This document shows, piece by piece, positions 8,778 to 15,437 of a stretch of 19,707 nt of DNA (positions are counted from its first letter, which is position 1; each line of letters begins with the position of its first letter). The DNA lies in NCBI GenBank assembly GCA_050292445.1, contig JBNKLQ010000098.1, positions 1 to 19,707 on the forward strand, in the 5' to 3' direction. The stretch is from Leptofilum sp050292445 (GTDB lineage Bacteria; Chloroflexota; Anaerolineae; Promineifilales; Promineifilaceae). The notes below the pieces were generated by a model. That model worked only from the letters and a program-made list of their open reading frames with translations, had not been told where the DNA came from and searched no databases. The position numbers and the translations under genes were made by a program.

Positions 8778-8815
8778 GGACACAGATACACGCAGATAAA
8801 TATTGATCAGTGTCC
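8778..8815. repeat. Intergenic hairpin related to the 800-837 repeat
   Basis: GGACAC (8778-8783) pairs with GTGTCC (8810-8815). After one A/A mismatch the stem continues as GAT (8785-8787) with ATC (8806-8808), giving nine base pairs. The loop contains 'acacgcagataaat', sharing the cgcagataaa word with the hairpin between hutU and hutI. It sits between the asnB-like and nadE-like genes, 10 nt before the ribosome binding site of the latter. No T-run follows, so it is unlikely to terminate transcription; it may set expression or stabilise the mRNA. Confidence 0.55.
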
Positions 8816-8836
8816 AATAAAATTGGGAGAACATTT

Positions 8837-9838
8837 ATGACGACAAAGATAGCCACTTTTCACCGGCAAATTTTAGACCTGGACCCTGAAAAAGAAGTGG
8901 CGCGCATTGTTGAGCGCCTACGCCATGATATTTTTCAGGTTCTCAAGCGCAAGGGTGGCGTGTTGGGCGTGAGTGGTGGTGTGGATTCGGCTGTGGTGTT
9001 GGCCATGGCAGTCCAGGCGATGGACCCCAAACGGCTGGTGGCCCTGCTCCTGCCTGAGCGGGAATCCAGCCCCGAAAGCTTACTGCTGGGTCGTGAGGTG
9101 TGTCGCCAGTTTGGCGTAACACCCTTGGTGGAAGATGTGACAGAACCGCTGTACGGCTTTGGCAGCTACCGCCGCCGCGATACGGCCGTGAAAGAAGTTT
9201 TCCCTGAATACGACAGCAGCTACAAGCTCAAAATAACCCTCCCGACCGATTTGTTGGACAGTGACACGCTCAACTTTTATCGGTTGACCATTGTTAGCCC
9301 TGAGGGGGAAGAGAAGAGCGAACGATTACGGCCGTCTCAGCTCCGGCAAATTGTGGCAGCCACCAACTTTAAGCAGCGCAGCCGCGCCGCCATGCTCTAT
9401 TACCATGCAGAACTACGTGATTTTGCTGTCATCGGCACACCGCAAAAGAACGAACATGACCAGGGCTTCTTTGTAAAGTATGGCGATAGCGCCATGGACG
9501 TACAGCCGATTGGCCATCTGTACAAAACGCAGGTGTACCAACTGGCTGAATATCTAGACATTCCCGAAGCGATCCGTGAGCGTCCGCCCACATCTGACAC
9601 TTACAGCGCAGCCAGCACCCAGGAAGAATTCTTCTTCCGCCTGCCGTTTGAGCTGATGGATTTGATTTGGTATGGCTTGAAGCACGAAGTTCCTGCTGAT
9701 ATTGTAGCCCGAGAGCTGGATTTAACTGAAGATCAGGTAAACCGCGTTTATGCCGATTTACAGCGAAAACAGCGCACAACCAACTACCTGCGCATGCCAC
9801 CGCTGGGCCTGTTTGATGAGGACCCTGACCGTGTTTGA
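8837..9838 (+). CDS. nadE: NAD synthetase-like ATP pyrophosphatase (enlarged NadE homologue)
   Basis: Ammonia-dependent NAD synthetase adenylates nicotinic acid adenine dinucleotide and converts it to NAD+. This 333-residue protein has the family PP-loop SGGVDS (Ser46-Ser51) and the downstream blocks NFKQRSRAAMLYYHA, GTPQKNEHDQGFFVKYGD, MDVQPIGHLYKTQV and ERPP. It differs from ordinary NadE of about 245-275 residues in having some 40 extra residues between the PP-loop and the NFKQRSR helix (Asn177), and TSDTYSAASTQEEFFF where NadE has an SAGLW-QTDE-like stretch. There is no N-terminal nitrilase domain, so free ammonia or a partner glutaminase would be needed. The ATG at 8837 has GGGAGA (8825-8830) at good spacing; a GTG at 8810 has none. 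It may be the genome's NAD synthetase or an amide-forming enzyme specific to this operon. Confidence 0.85.
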   Translation: MTTKIATFHRQILDLDPEKEVARIVERLRHDIFQVLKRKGGVLGVSGGVDSAVVLAMAVQAMDPKRLVALLLPERESSPESLLLGREVCRQFGVTPLVEDVTEPLYGFGSYRRRDTAVKEVFPEYDSSYKLKITLPTDLLDSDTLNFYRLTIVSPEGEEKSERLRPSQLRQIVAATNFKQRSRAAMLYYHAELRDFAVIGTPQKNEHDQGFFVKYGDSAMDVQPIGHLYKTQVYQLAEYLDIPEAIRERPPTSDTYSAASTQEEFFFRLPFELMDLIWYGLKHEVPADIVARELDLTEDQVNRVYADLQRKQRTTNYLRMPPLGLFDEDPDRV

Positions 9839-10709
9839 GTTCATTAATCAGCTTCATGAAGCGTTTAGCCAGGCAGGGTTGGAAGATCCGCTACAGGAGA
9901 CCCTGCATCTGTGTGATATTTTGTCCGGTGGGGCATTGCGGGCGCTGGACGGCCGTTCCCCACAAAATCTCACTGCGCAAGATGTCAGCCTGGATGAAAT
10001 CATCGCCCAACGACAGCAGGGCGTACCGTTGGAGTACATTTTACAGCAGACAGTGTTTATGGGACGGCCGTTTACTTGCACCCCAGAAGCCCTCATCCCC
10101 CGTGCGGAAACCGAACTGCTGGTGCGTACCGTTCTGAACCACGCCGCCAGTTTACAGGCAGAATCGCTCACGATTGTGGATGTGGGCACGGGCAGCGGCA
10201 ATATTGCCGTCTCGCTAGCGCTGGAACTGCCGCAAAGTCGTGTCTTTGCCCTGGACATTAGCCCCGAAGCGGTAAAGCGTGCCCAAATGCACGTTGACCA
10301 ATATAACTTGCAAGATCGGGTAACGGTTCAGTGCGGCGATCTATTTGCCCCGCTTACCGGTCAAGGCTACGAGCAGGCAGTTGATATTGTCGTTTGCAAT
10401 CCACCTTATATTCCTTCAGGCTCCCTCAGCAAACTGTCAGCAGAAATTGTGGAACACGAGCCACTGGTGGCGCTGGATGCCGGGCCCTATGGCATCAACG
10501 TTTTCCGACGGCTGGTGCAGGATGCGTTGACCTTTTTGCGCCCAGACGGCCTGCTGGCGTTTGAGTTTGGCGCGGGCCAGGAAGTGTTGGTGCAGCGCCT
10601 GCTACAAAAAAGTGGTGGTTATGGGCAAATGCAGCCTGTTGAGGATCATATCGGCAGGCCACGGGTGTTTACTGCTTTAAAAGCTTTGCCCGTTCCGCAA
10701 TCGTCCTGA
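9816..10709 (+). CDS. prmC: Peptide chain release factor N5-glutamine methyltransferase
   Basis: PrmC (HemK) methylates the glutamine of the GGQ motif in release factors RF1 and RF2 using S-adenosylmethionine, which speeds translation termination. The 297-residue protein has the family layout: a helical N-terminal release-factor-binding domain (about 1-85) and a Rossmann methyltransferase domain with DVGTGSGNIAVS (motif I, from Asp122), LDISPEAV, and the catalytic NPPY at 195-198. The start is uncertain: ATG 9816 overlaps the upstream gene by 23 bp, while GTG 9831 has GAGGA (9818-9822) at better spacing and gives 292 residues. It is usually next to prfA; here prfA is absent and prmC is the last gene of the NRPS-like operon, probably by shared transcription only. 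Confidence 0.93.
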   Translation: MRTLTVFEFINQLHEAFSQAGLEDPLQETLHLCDILSGGALRALDGRSPQNLTAQDVSLDEIIAQRQQGVPLEYILQQTVFMGRPFTCTPEALIPRAETELLVRTVLNHAASLQAESLTIVDVGTGSGNIAVSLALELPQSRVFALDISPEAVKRAQMHVDQYNLQDRVTVQCGDLFAPLTGQGYEQAVDIVVCNPPYIPSGSLSKLSAEIVEHEPLVALDAGPYGINVFRRLVQDALTFLRPDGLLAFEFGAGQEVLVQRLLQKSGGYGQMQPVEDHIGRPRVFTALKALPVPQSS

Positions 10710-10732
10710 AATGATTGGATAGACGAGTAACA

Positions 10733-10760
10733 AAAAAGAGGCCAAGATTGGCCTCTTTTT
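10733..10760. terminator. Bidirectional intrinsic terminator after prmC
   Basis: A perfect 13-bp stem with the core AGAGGCCAA/TTGGCCTCT has an A-run on its left side and a T-run on its right, so it can end transcripts from both strands. It lies 24 bp after the prmC stop and 14 bp beyond the 3' end of the minus-strand tRNA-Gly. It would close the 8.4-kb operon and the tRNA transcript. Confidence 0.92.
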
Positions 10761-10773
10761 GTTTGGAATTTAG

Positions 10774-10844
10774 AGCGGGTAACGGGAATCGAACCCGTAC
10801 TCTTTGCTTGGGAAGCAAATGTGATACCGTTTCACCATACCCGC
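10774..10844 (-). tRNA. tRNA-Gly (anticodon CCC)
   Basis: The minus strand folds into a complete 71-nt cloverleaf: acceptor GCGGGTA/TACCCGC, D stem GTGA/TCAC, anticodon stem TTTGC/GCAAA with loop TTCCCAA (anticodon CCC, reading GGG), a 4-nt variable loop, and T stem ACGGG/CCCGT with loop TTCGATT. The discriminator base is T (U), as usual for bacterial tRNA-Gly. The 3' CCA is not encoded, since the plus strand has 'tag' before the gene. A consensus promoter lies immediately upstream and a terminator follows. Confidence 0.96.
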
Positions 10845-10856
10845 AATGGAATCGAA

Positions 10857-10885
10857 ATTATAGTCTCGTGGCAATTAAGTGTCAA
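10857..10885 (-). promoter_or_regulatory. Consensus sigma70-type promoter of tRNA-Gly
   Basis: On the minus strand TTGACA (10885-10880) is followed after exactly 17 bp by TATAAT (10862-10857), a perfect match to the housekeeping consensus. Initiation would fall about 6 bp before the 5' end of tRNA-Gly (10844). It faces away from the promoter at 10911-10938. Confidence 0.9.
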
Positions 10886-10910
10886 ATTTAGGAAACGGCC
10901 GTTTTTGCCC

Positions 10911-10938
10911 TTGCACCTCCATTTTTTCTGCCTATAAT
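10911..10938 (+). promoter_or_regulatory. Sigma70-type promoter of the response-regulator-like gene
   Basis: TTGCAC (10911-10916), a 16-bp spacer and a perfect TATAAT (10933-10938) form a strong promoter on the plus strand. It leaves a 5' leader of about 130 nt before the ATG at 11075. That leader contains a small hairpin, CTTTTTC/GAAAAAG (10976-10993, 4-nt loop), followed by A/T-rich sequence. An ACGGCCGT copy (10895-10902) lies between this -35 box and that of the divergent tRNA promoter. Confidence 0.8.
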
Positions 10939-11074
10939 GACATCTTACGAATGTTAAATATTTCAGAAATACAAACTTTTTCTACAGAAAAAGCGACTTC
11001 AAAATTCTGCTAAACTGTAGTAGTCAGCCGCAGTTATCAACATTTTTAATCTTTGTAAATTGTAGAGGGTTTTT

Positions 11075-11758
11075 ATGCAGAAGGCCGTGATCTTGTTGGT
11101 GGAGGGGAAACGTGCCGGACAATATACGGCCGTACCAGCTCTAGAAAAAGCGGGGCATTCTCTCAGGCTGTGCCACACGGGTGCTGCCGCTATCAAAGCC
11201 TTAAAAGATTTCAAGCCGCATCTCATTATTTTTAACGCTGCCACCATGCGCACCAATGGCGCCCGCACTTGCCGTCGCTTAAAAAAGAGTAACGAAGAGC
11301 TGTCCATCATCCATGTTCGGGCGGCCGGTGAACCAGAAGATCTAGATGCTGAAGCCGATGTCTATCTGGAACAACCCTTTACGCCGCGTAAACTTCTGAA
11401 CCGTGTCAAAGATTTACTTCCCATCGATCATGCAGTGGAAGAAACCGTCCGCTATGGGCATATATCTTTGTATTTGTCTAAGAAGTCAGTAGACGCAGGC
11501 AACGGCGAAAATCGCCTGACACCCAAGCTGGCCCATTTGCTCGAACAGTTTTTACGCCATCCTTGCCAGGTGCTCACCCGTCGGGAGCTGATGCAACGCG
11601 TTTGGAAAACGGATTACATTGGCGATACGCGCACTTTAGATGTGCATATTCGCTGGGTACGGGAACATATCGAAGAAAATCCGGCAAAACCTAAATTCCT
11701 TAAAACAGTGCGAGGCAAAGGATATATCCTGGCCATGCCCTTAAAGCAACCTAAATAA
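11075..11758 (+). CDS. PhoB/OmpR-type transcription factor with degenerate receiver domain
   Basis: The 227-residue protein has a receiver-like N-terminal domain (about 1-120) and an intact winged-helix DNA-binding domain (about 130-222, with LTRRELMQRVW, a TLDVHIRWVREHIE recognition helix and the TVRGKGYIL wing). The receiver lacks the phosphorylation residues: the acceptor position is Asn54 (IIFNAATM instead of the usual Asp), the acidic pair after strand 1 is Glu10-Gly11, the switch Thr/Ser position in the IIHVRAA stretch appears to be Arg82, and the conserved Lys is Gln100 (YLEQPF). It therefore probably acts without phosphorylation, as other atypical response regulators do. No histidine kinase gene is adjacent. 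AGAGGG (11064-11069) is a good ribosome binding site. The target genes are unknown. Confidence 0.88.
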   Translation: MQKAVILLVEGKRAGQYTAVPALEKAGHSLRLCHTGAAAIKALKDFKPHLIIFNAATMRTNGARTCRRLKKSNEELSIIHVRAAGEPEDLDAEADVYLEQPFTPRKLLNRVKDLLPIDHAVEETVRYGHISLYLSKKSVDAGNGENRLTPKLAHLLEQFLRHPCQVLTRRELMQRVWKTDYIGDTRTLDVHIRWVREHIEENPAKPKFLKTVRGKGYILAMPLKQPK

Positions 11759-11841
11759 CCTCACTAAGGTCCAAACTGGTGCTGCGCTAAGCAGAATTAG
11801 CTTAATGTCATGTCCCTTTTGAAAACCTGGTTGAAAGCAAA

Positions 11842-11864
11842 AACGCCACCTAATCGGTGGCGTT
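11842..11864 (-). terminator. Intrinsic terminator of rpsT
   Basis: AACGCCACC (11842-11850) and GGTGGCGTT (11856-11864) form a perfect 9-bp GC-rich stem with a 5-nt loop. Read on the minus strand it is followed by a T-run (TTTTTGCTTT), as expected for a terminator 30 bp after the rpsT stop. On the plus strand there is no clear T-run, so it should stop transcripts from the upstream regulator gene less well. Confidence 0.88.
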
Positions 11865-11894
11865 CTCGGTGCTATATTTTGTGCGAAGCTGAAA

Positions 11895-12167
11895 TTAGCT
11901 ATCTTGCCGTGCTTTTTCCAGAGCAGCCATCAGGCGGCCCTTACGGCGAGCGGCGTTGCGCGGATGAATCACATGCTTGCGAGCTGCCTTGTCCAGCGTC
12001 TTGTACGCCATGTTGGCAATCGCTTCTGCCTCGTCCAGTTTACCGACTGCAATGAGCTGACGGGATTTCTTGACGTAGGTGCGCGCTGCAGAGATGTACG
12101 TGCGATTATGCACTGTACGCTTTTCCGTTTGCCGAATCCGTTTCTTCGCAGATTGAATGTTAGCCAA
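11895..12167 (-). CDS. rpsT: 30S ribosomal protein S20
   Basis: S20 is a small basic helical-bundle protein that binds 16S rRNA early in 30S assembly. The 90-residue product begins ANIQSAKKRIRQTEKR after the initiator, has many Lys and Arg residues, and contains the conserved NRTYISAARTYVKK and KNAARRKGRL-like (RNAARRKGRL) segments; the length is typical. The start codon is TTG (12167-12165), chosen because the family begins at MANI(Q/K)SA and because GGAGG (12180-12176) lies 8 nt upstream. The frame stays open to 12245 but that extension is not conserved. It has its own promoter and terminator, so it is a single-gene unit. A TTG start on rpsT is also found in E. coli, where it is tied to autoregulation. 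Confidence 0.96.
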   Translation of the reverse strand: MANIQSAKKRIRQTEKRTVHNRTYISAARTYVKKSRQLIAVGKLDEAEAIANMAYKTLDKAARKHVIHPRNAARRKGRLMAALEKARQDS

Positions 12168-12273
12168 AGTAATAACCTCCGTTATGCTTACTTGTATTGC
12201 ACTGCAATACTTGTGAAAGCTGTCTGAGTTTAGTTGCTTCCACATAAACCATAGAGGCGTGAGAGCGGGAGAG

Positions 12274-12301
12274 ATAATAACATAAACGATCAGGTTTGCA
12301 A
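12274..12301 (-). promoter_or_regulatory. Sigma70-type promoter of rpsT
   Basis: On the minus strand TTGCAA (12301-12296) is separated by 16 bp from TATTAT (12279-12274). Transcription would begin near 12267, giving a leader of about 100 nt before the TTG start codon, long enough for the translational autoregulation known for S20. The rest of 12180-12371 holds no gene that I can support. Confidence 0.7.
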
Positions 12302-12371
12302 ATTATTTTCTCTGGTGAGGAGAAAGTATACTCTAATGCGAATGGGGCAAACCGGAACACATTTGAGAGTC

Positions 12372-13109
12372 TTATTTCGCCGCTTTTTGGAGAACGGCCG
12401 TATAATCTACTTTGTTATCCGCCCAGAATATTTGCTCAATGTGCCAACCCGTCTTGTCCACAATATCGGCCATTTCTTCCGGTGAGACCATCAAGTACTC
12501 AAACCAGGGGCCAATCATCGATTTGTAGCGAACGCGCAGGCGCAGCTGCCCCGGCAAGCGACCCAGCTTGCGGTTGCGCTCGTGAAATGCGAGATGTTCT
12601 GGATCGTCGGTTTTGTAAATGTTACGGGATTCAGCCAGGATACGGCCGTCTGCCGTTGTCATTCCATAAAAGCGACGCAGCAGCCACTTGGCTCGCTTGG
12701 GATTGCCAAACAGGCCAAAGTTGTTGCCAAACATTATGATTGTACCGAAGATGCCCAGCGCCTTGCGGCTGGCCTGGGTAATTGACATTACCCGTGCATC
12801 TTGCGCGCCACGCAGTTGGGCTGTTTTGATTGCCTGTGGCGAAATGTCAATGCCAACCACTTCATGACCTTGTTCTTGACAATAAAGGGTTACACGACCA
12901 GGGCCGCAGCCGATGTCTAACACGCGACCTTGGATGTAGGGGAGGGCCGCTTTTTTGTTGGCTGACCATTCGGAAGAAGGGGCAAAATAGACAGATGGTC
13001 CAGCGGACACACCAATGTAGCCGTCATCCCGTTCAACAATTTCTATATACTTTTCGCCTCGGTAAAAGTCGTAGACGCCCTGGCCAAAGGCATCTTGCTC
13101 TGGCTTCAT
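12372..13109 (-). CDS. Class I SAM-dependent methyltransferase
   Basis: The 245-residue protein has a Rossmann-type S-adenosylmethionine fold, with motif I VLDIGCGPG (63-71), the acidic strand-2 motif VVGIDISPQAI and a later IIMFGNNFGLFG strand corresponding to motif IV. This is the UbiE/Methyltransf_11 or _25 type, found in many small-molecule methyltransferases. The N-terminal 60 residues and the C-terminal 70 residues are not diagnostic, so the substrate is unknown. The ATG at 13109 is preceded by GAGG at 6-nt spacing. The gene follows glgB by 52 bp on the same strand and may share its transcript. There is no sign of truncation. Confidence 0.88.
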   Translation of the reverse strand: MKPEQDAFGQGVYDFYRGEKYIEIVERDDGYIGVSAGPSVYFAPSSEWSANKKAALPYIQGRVLDIGCGPGRVTLYCQEQGHEVVGIDISPQAIKTAQLRGAQDARVMSITQASRKALGIFGTIIMFGNNFGLFGNPKRAKWLLRRFYGMTTADGRILAESRNIYKTDDPEHLAFHERNRKLGRLPGQLRLRVRYKSMIGPWFEYLMVSPEEMADIVDKTGWHIEQIFWADNKVDYTAVLQKAAK

Positions 13110-13161
13110 GAATGCCTCGCAGTGTTGCGTATTGTGTGAAACATGATTTTACCTTTACACA

Positions 13162-15372
13162 TCACGCGTCTCGTTTCAGAAAAGTTCCGCCAAGTGGTGG
13201 GAGCGTGATGACAATAGAGTAGGGCTGGTCGTGCCAGGGTATTTCCTCGGCCACAAATTCCCCTTCGTTGATAACGTTGCTGCCGCCGTAAACGGCCGTA
13301 TCACTGTTCAGCACCTCACGATACATACCCGGCTCTGGCACACCTAACCGATAATGATGCCGTACCACCGGTGTGAAGTTTAGTCCCACCAGGATTGCGT
13401 CACCACTGCTGGGAGCCAAACGGGCAAATGAGAGGATGCTGCGCTGCGCGTCGCGGAAATCGAGCCATTGAAACCCCTCCCAGCTATTGTCTTCTTCGTA
13501 GAGTGCTGGTTCGGAGGTATAAAGCTTGTTCAGTGCTTTGATGTAATCGTGCAGCCCCTGGTGCTCTGCGTAGCCTAATAAATACCAATCCAGGCTGCGC
13601 GCCTCGCTCCACTCCTGCCATTGGCCGATGTCGCCACCCATAAAGAGCAGTTTTTTGCCAGGATGGGCCCATTGGTAGCTGTACAACAGCCGTAGGTTGG
13701 CAAACTTTTGCCAAAAGTCGCCGGGCATTTTGTCCAGCAGGCTCTTTTTTAAGTGGACTACCTCATCATGGGAGAGGGGCAGGGCAAACTTTTCGCTGAA
13801 AGCGTAGAGCATAGAGAAAGTAAGTGACCCTTGATGGTAGGCACGATACACAGGCTCATTCTTGAAATAGCGCAGCGTATCATGCATCCAGCCCATGTTC
13901 CATTTGAGGTCGAAACCCAAATTTTGCGGATTGTCGGCAATGGGGTGGGTGACGCCAGGCCAGGAGGTAGATTCTTCGGCGATAGTGAGCGTATGGGGAA
14001 ACAAGGCGTGAACACGGTCGTTGAAGGTTCGCAAGAAGAGCAGCGCGTCGATGTTTTCCCGGCCACCGTATCGATTGGGCAACCACTCGCCATCTTCACG
14101 AGAAAAGTCCAGGTAAAGCATGGAAGCCACGGCGTCCACGCGCAGCCCGTCGATATGGTATTTGTCTAGCCAGAAGAGAGCATTGCTGATAAGAAATTGG
14201 CGGACTTCATTACGGCCGTAATTAAAAATGTACGTGCCCCAATCGGGATGTGCCCCCAGGCGCGGATCTTCGTGTTCGTACAGGTGGGTGCCATCGAAAA
14301 AACCCAGGCCGTGTTGATCCATAGGAAAGTGCGCCGGTACCCAATCCAAAATGATGCCAATCTCTGCCTGATGACAGGCATCGACAAAGGCCATAAAGTC
14401 GTCCGGCGTACCAAAGCGGCTGGTGGGGGCAAAATAGCCAGTCACCTGGTAGCCCCAGGAGCCGTCGAAAGGATGTTCAGCCACAGGCAGCAGCTCGATA
14501 TGCGTGTAGCCCATCTCTTTCACGTAAGGAATCAGTTCGTCGATTAGCTCGCGATAGGTGAGCCATTCCCAGCCGTCCTTGAGCTTCCAGGAGCCAAGGT
14601 GCAGTTCATAGATGGAAATGGGGCTGTTGAGCGCGTTGTGCTGGGCACGCTGCCCCATCCAGTCATTGTCCTGCCATTGATAAGTGTTGATGTCCCAAAC
14701 CACAGAGGCGGTGTCGGGGCGCATCTGGCTGGCAAAAGCCAATGGGTCAGACTTGGCCACAATGTAATCTTTGTAGTTGGTTTTTATTTCGAATTTGTAA
14801 AGGCTGCCCTGGACCAGGCCAGGAATGAAGATTTCCCACAACCCGCTGCCGGGGTGAAACCGCATCGGATGGCGACGGCCGTCCCAATTGTTGAAATCGC
14901 CCACTAAGCTCACGCGCTGGGCATTGGGTGCCCAAACGAGAAAGCGCACACCGCTACGGCCGTTTACCGTCAACAGGTGTGCCCCTAGATGCTCGTATGC
15001 TTTTTCGTGGGTGCCTTCCGCCAGCAAATAACGATCTGTGTCCGAAAGTGAAGAGCCAAACGCGTAAGGGTCTTCGTATAGCACTGCGTCACCGCCATGC
15101 GTATACACCCGAAGCTGATAAGGAGTCTCCAGCGTCGCATCAGGCAAAACAATCTCAAAAAAACCGTCCCAATGCAGGCGGGTGAGGGGGAGCATCTGCT
15201 CCTGGATGCTGACAGAAACTTCTGACGCCTGGGGCAAAAAGGTACGGATTGCCAATCCGCCATCCACCTCATGCGGACCTAACACAGCAAACGGATTGCC
15301 ATGATAACCACCAACAATCGCTTCAATATCACCTGAACTTACAGTTCCTTCTTGGTTCTCTTCCTGGGGCAT
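13162..15372 (-). CDS. glgB: 1,4-alpha-glucan branching enzyme
   Basis: GlgB cleaves alpha-1,4 glucan chains and rejoins them as alpha-1,6 branches during glycogen synthesis. The 736-residue protein has the full-length bacterial layout: an N-terminal module with NPFAVLGPH, a CBM48 domain (VWAPNAQRVSLVGDFNNWDGR), the GH13 barrel and a C-terminal beta domain. Catalytic residues are visible: nucleophile Asp413 in DGLRVDAV, acid/base Glu466 in LTIAEES, and the transition-state pair in LSHDEV (Asp536). I chose the ATG at 15372 because AGGA (15383-15380) lies 7 nt upstream; a GTG two codons earlier overlaps that site. No other glycogen gene is in the window. It contains four ACGGCCGT copies. Confidence 0.97.
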   Translation of the reverse strand: MPQEENQEGTVSSGDIEAIVGGYHGNPFAVLGPHEVDGGLAIRTFLPQASEVSVSIQEQMLPLTRLHWDGFFEIVLPDATLETPYQLRVYTHGGDAVLYEDPYAFGSSLSDTDRYLLAEGTHEKAYEHLGAHLLTVNGRSGVRFLVWAPNAQRVSLVGDFNNWDGRRHPMRFHPGSGLWEIFIPGLVQGSLYKFEIKTNYKDYIVAKSDPLAFASQMRPDTASVVWDINTYQWQDNDWMGQRAQHNALNSPISIYELHLGSWKLKDGWEWLTYRELIDELIPYVKEMGYTHIELLPVAEHPFDGSWGYQVTGYFAPTSRFGTPDDFMAFVDACHQAEIGIILDWVPAHFPMDQHGLGFFDGTHLYEHEDPRLGAHPDWGTYIFNYGRNEVRQFLISNALFWLDKYHIDGLRVDAVASMLYLDFSREDGEWLPNRYGGRENIDALLFLRTFNDRVHALFPHTLTIAEESTSWPGVTHPIADNPQNLGFDLKWNMGWMHDTLRYFKNEPVYRAYHQGSLTFSMLYAFSEKFALPLSHDEVVHLKKSLLDKMPGDFWQKFANLRLLYSYQWAHPGKKLLFMGGDIGQWQEWSEARSLDWYLLGYAEHQGLHDYIKALNKLYTSEPALYEEDNSWEGFQWLDFRDAQRSILSFARLAPSSGDAILVGLNFTPVVRHHYRLGVPEPGMYREVLNSDTAVYGGSNVINEGEFVAEEIPWHDQPYSIVITLPPLGGTFLKRDA

Positions 15373-15408
15373 ATGCACTTCCTAGCTTAAGCAGAACAAT
15401 TTATAGTT

Positions 15409-15437
15409 ATTGTACTCGATTCGTTGGCACACCCAAA
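15409..15437 (-). promoter_or_regulatory. Possible glgB promoter
   Basis: On the minus strand TTTGGG (15437-15432) is followed after 17 bp by TACAAT (15414-15409). The -10 box is good but the -35 is poor. The position, 37 bp before the glgB start and directly after the permease stop, is suitable. It is the best candidate in this short gap. Confidence 0.35.

Noticed and set aside
8415..8840. A 141-residue plus-strand frame overlapping the end of the asnB-like gene
   Set aside because: It is an out-of-frame shadow: the overlapping frame encodes conserved asparagine-synthetase sequence up to 8767.
12168..12245. N-terminal extension of S20
   Set aside because: S20 family proteins begin just before ANIQSA; the Shine-Dalgarno sequence GGAGG lies inside the supposed extension.
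12296..12785. Plus-strand frames opposite the methyltransferase
   Set aside because: They lie antisense to a clear SAM-methyltransferase with a ribosome binding site, and their translations are Cys/Pro/Ser-rich without any motif.
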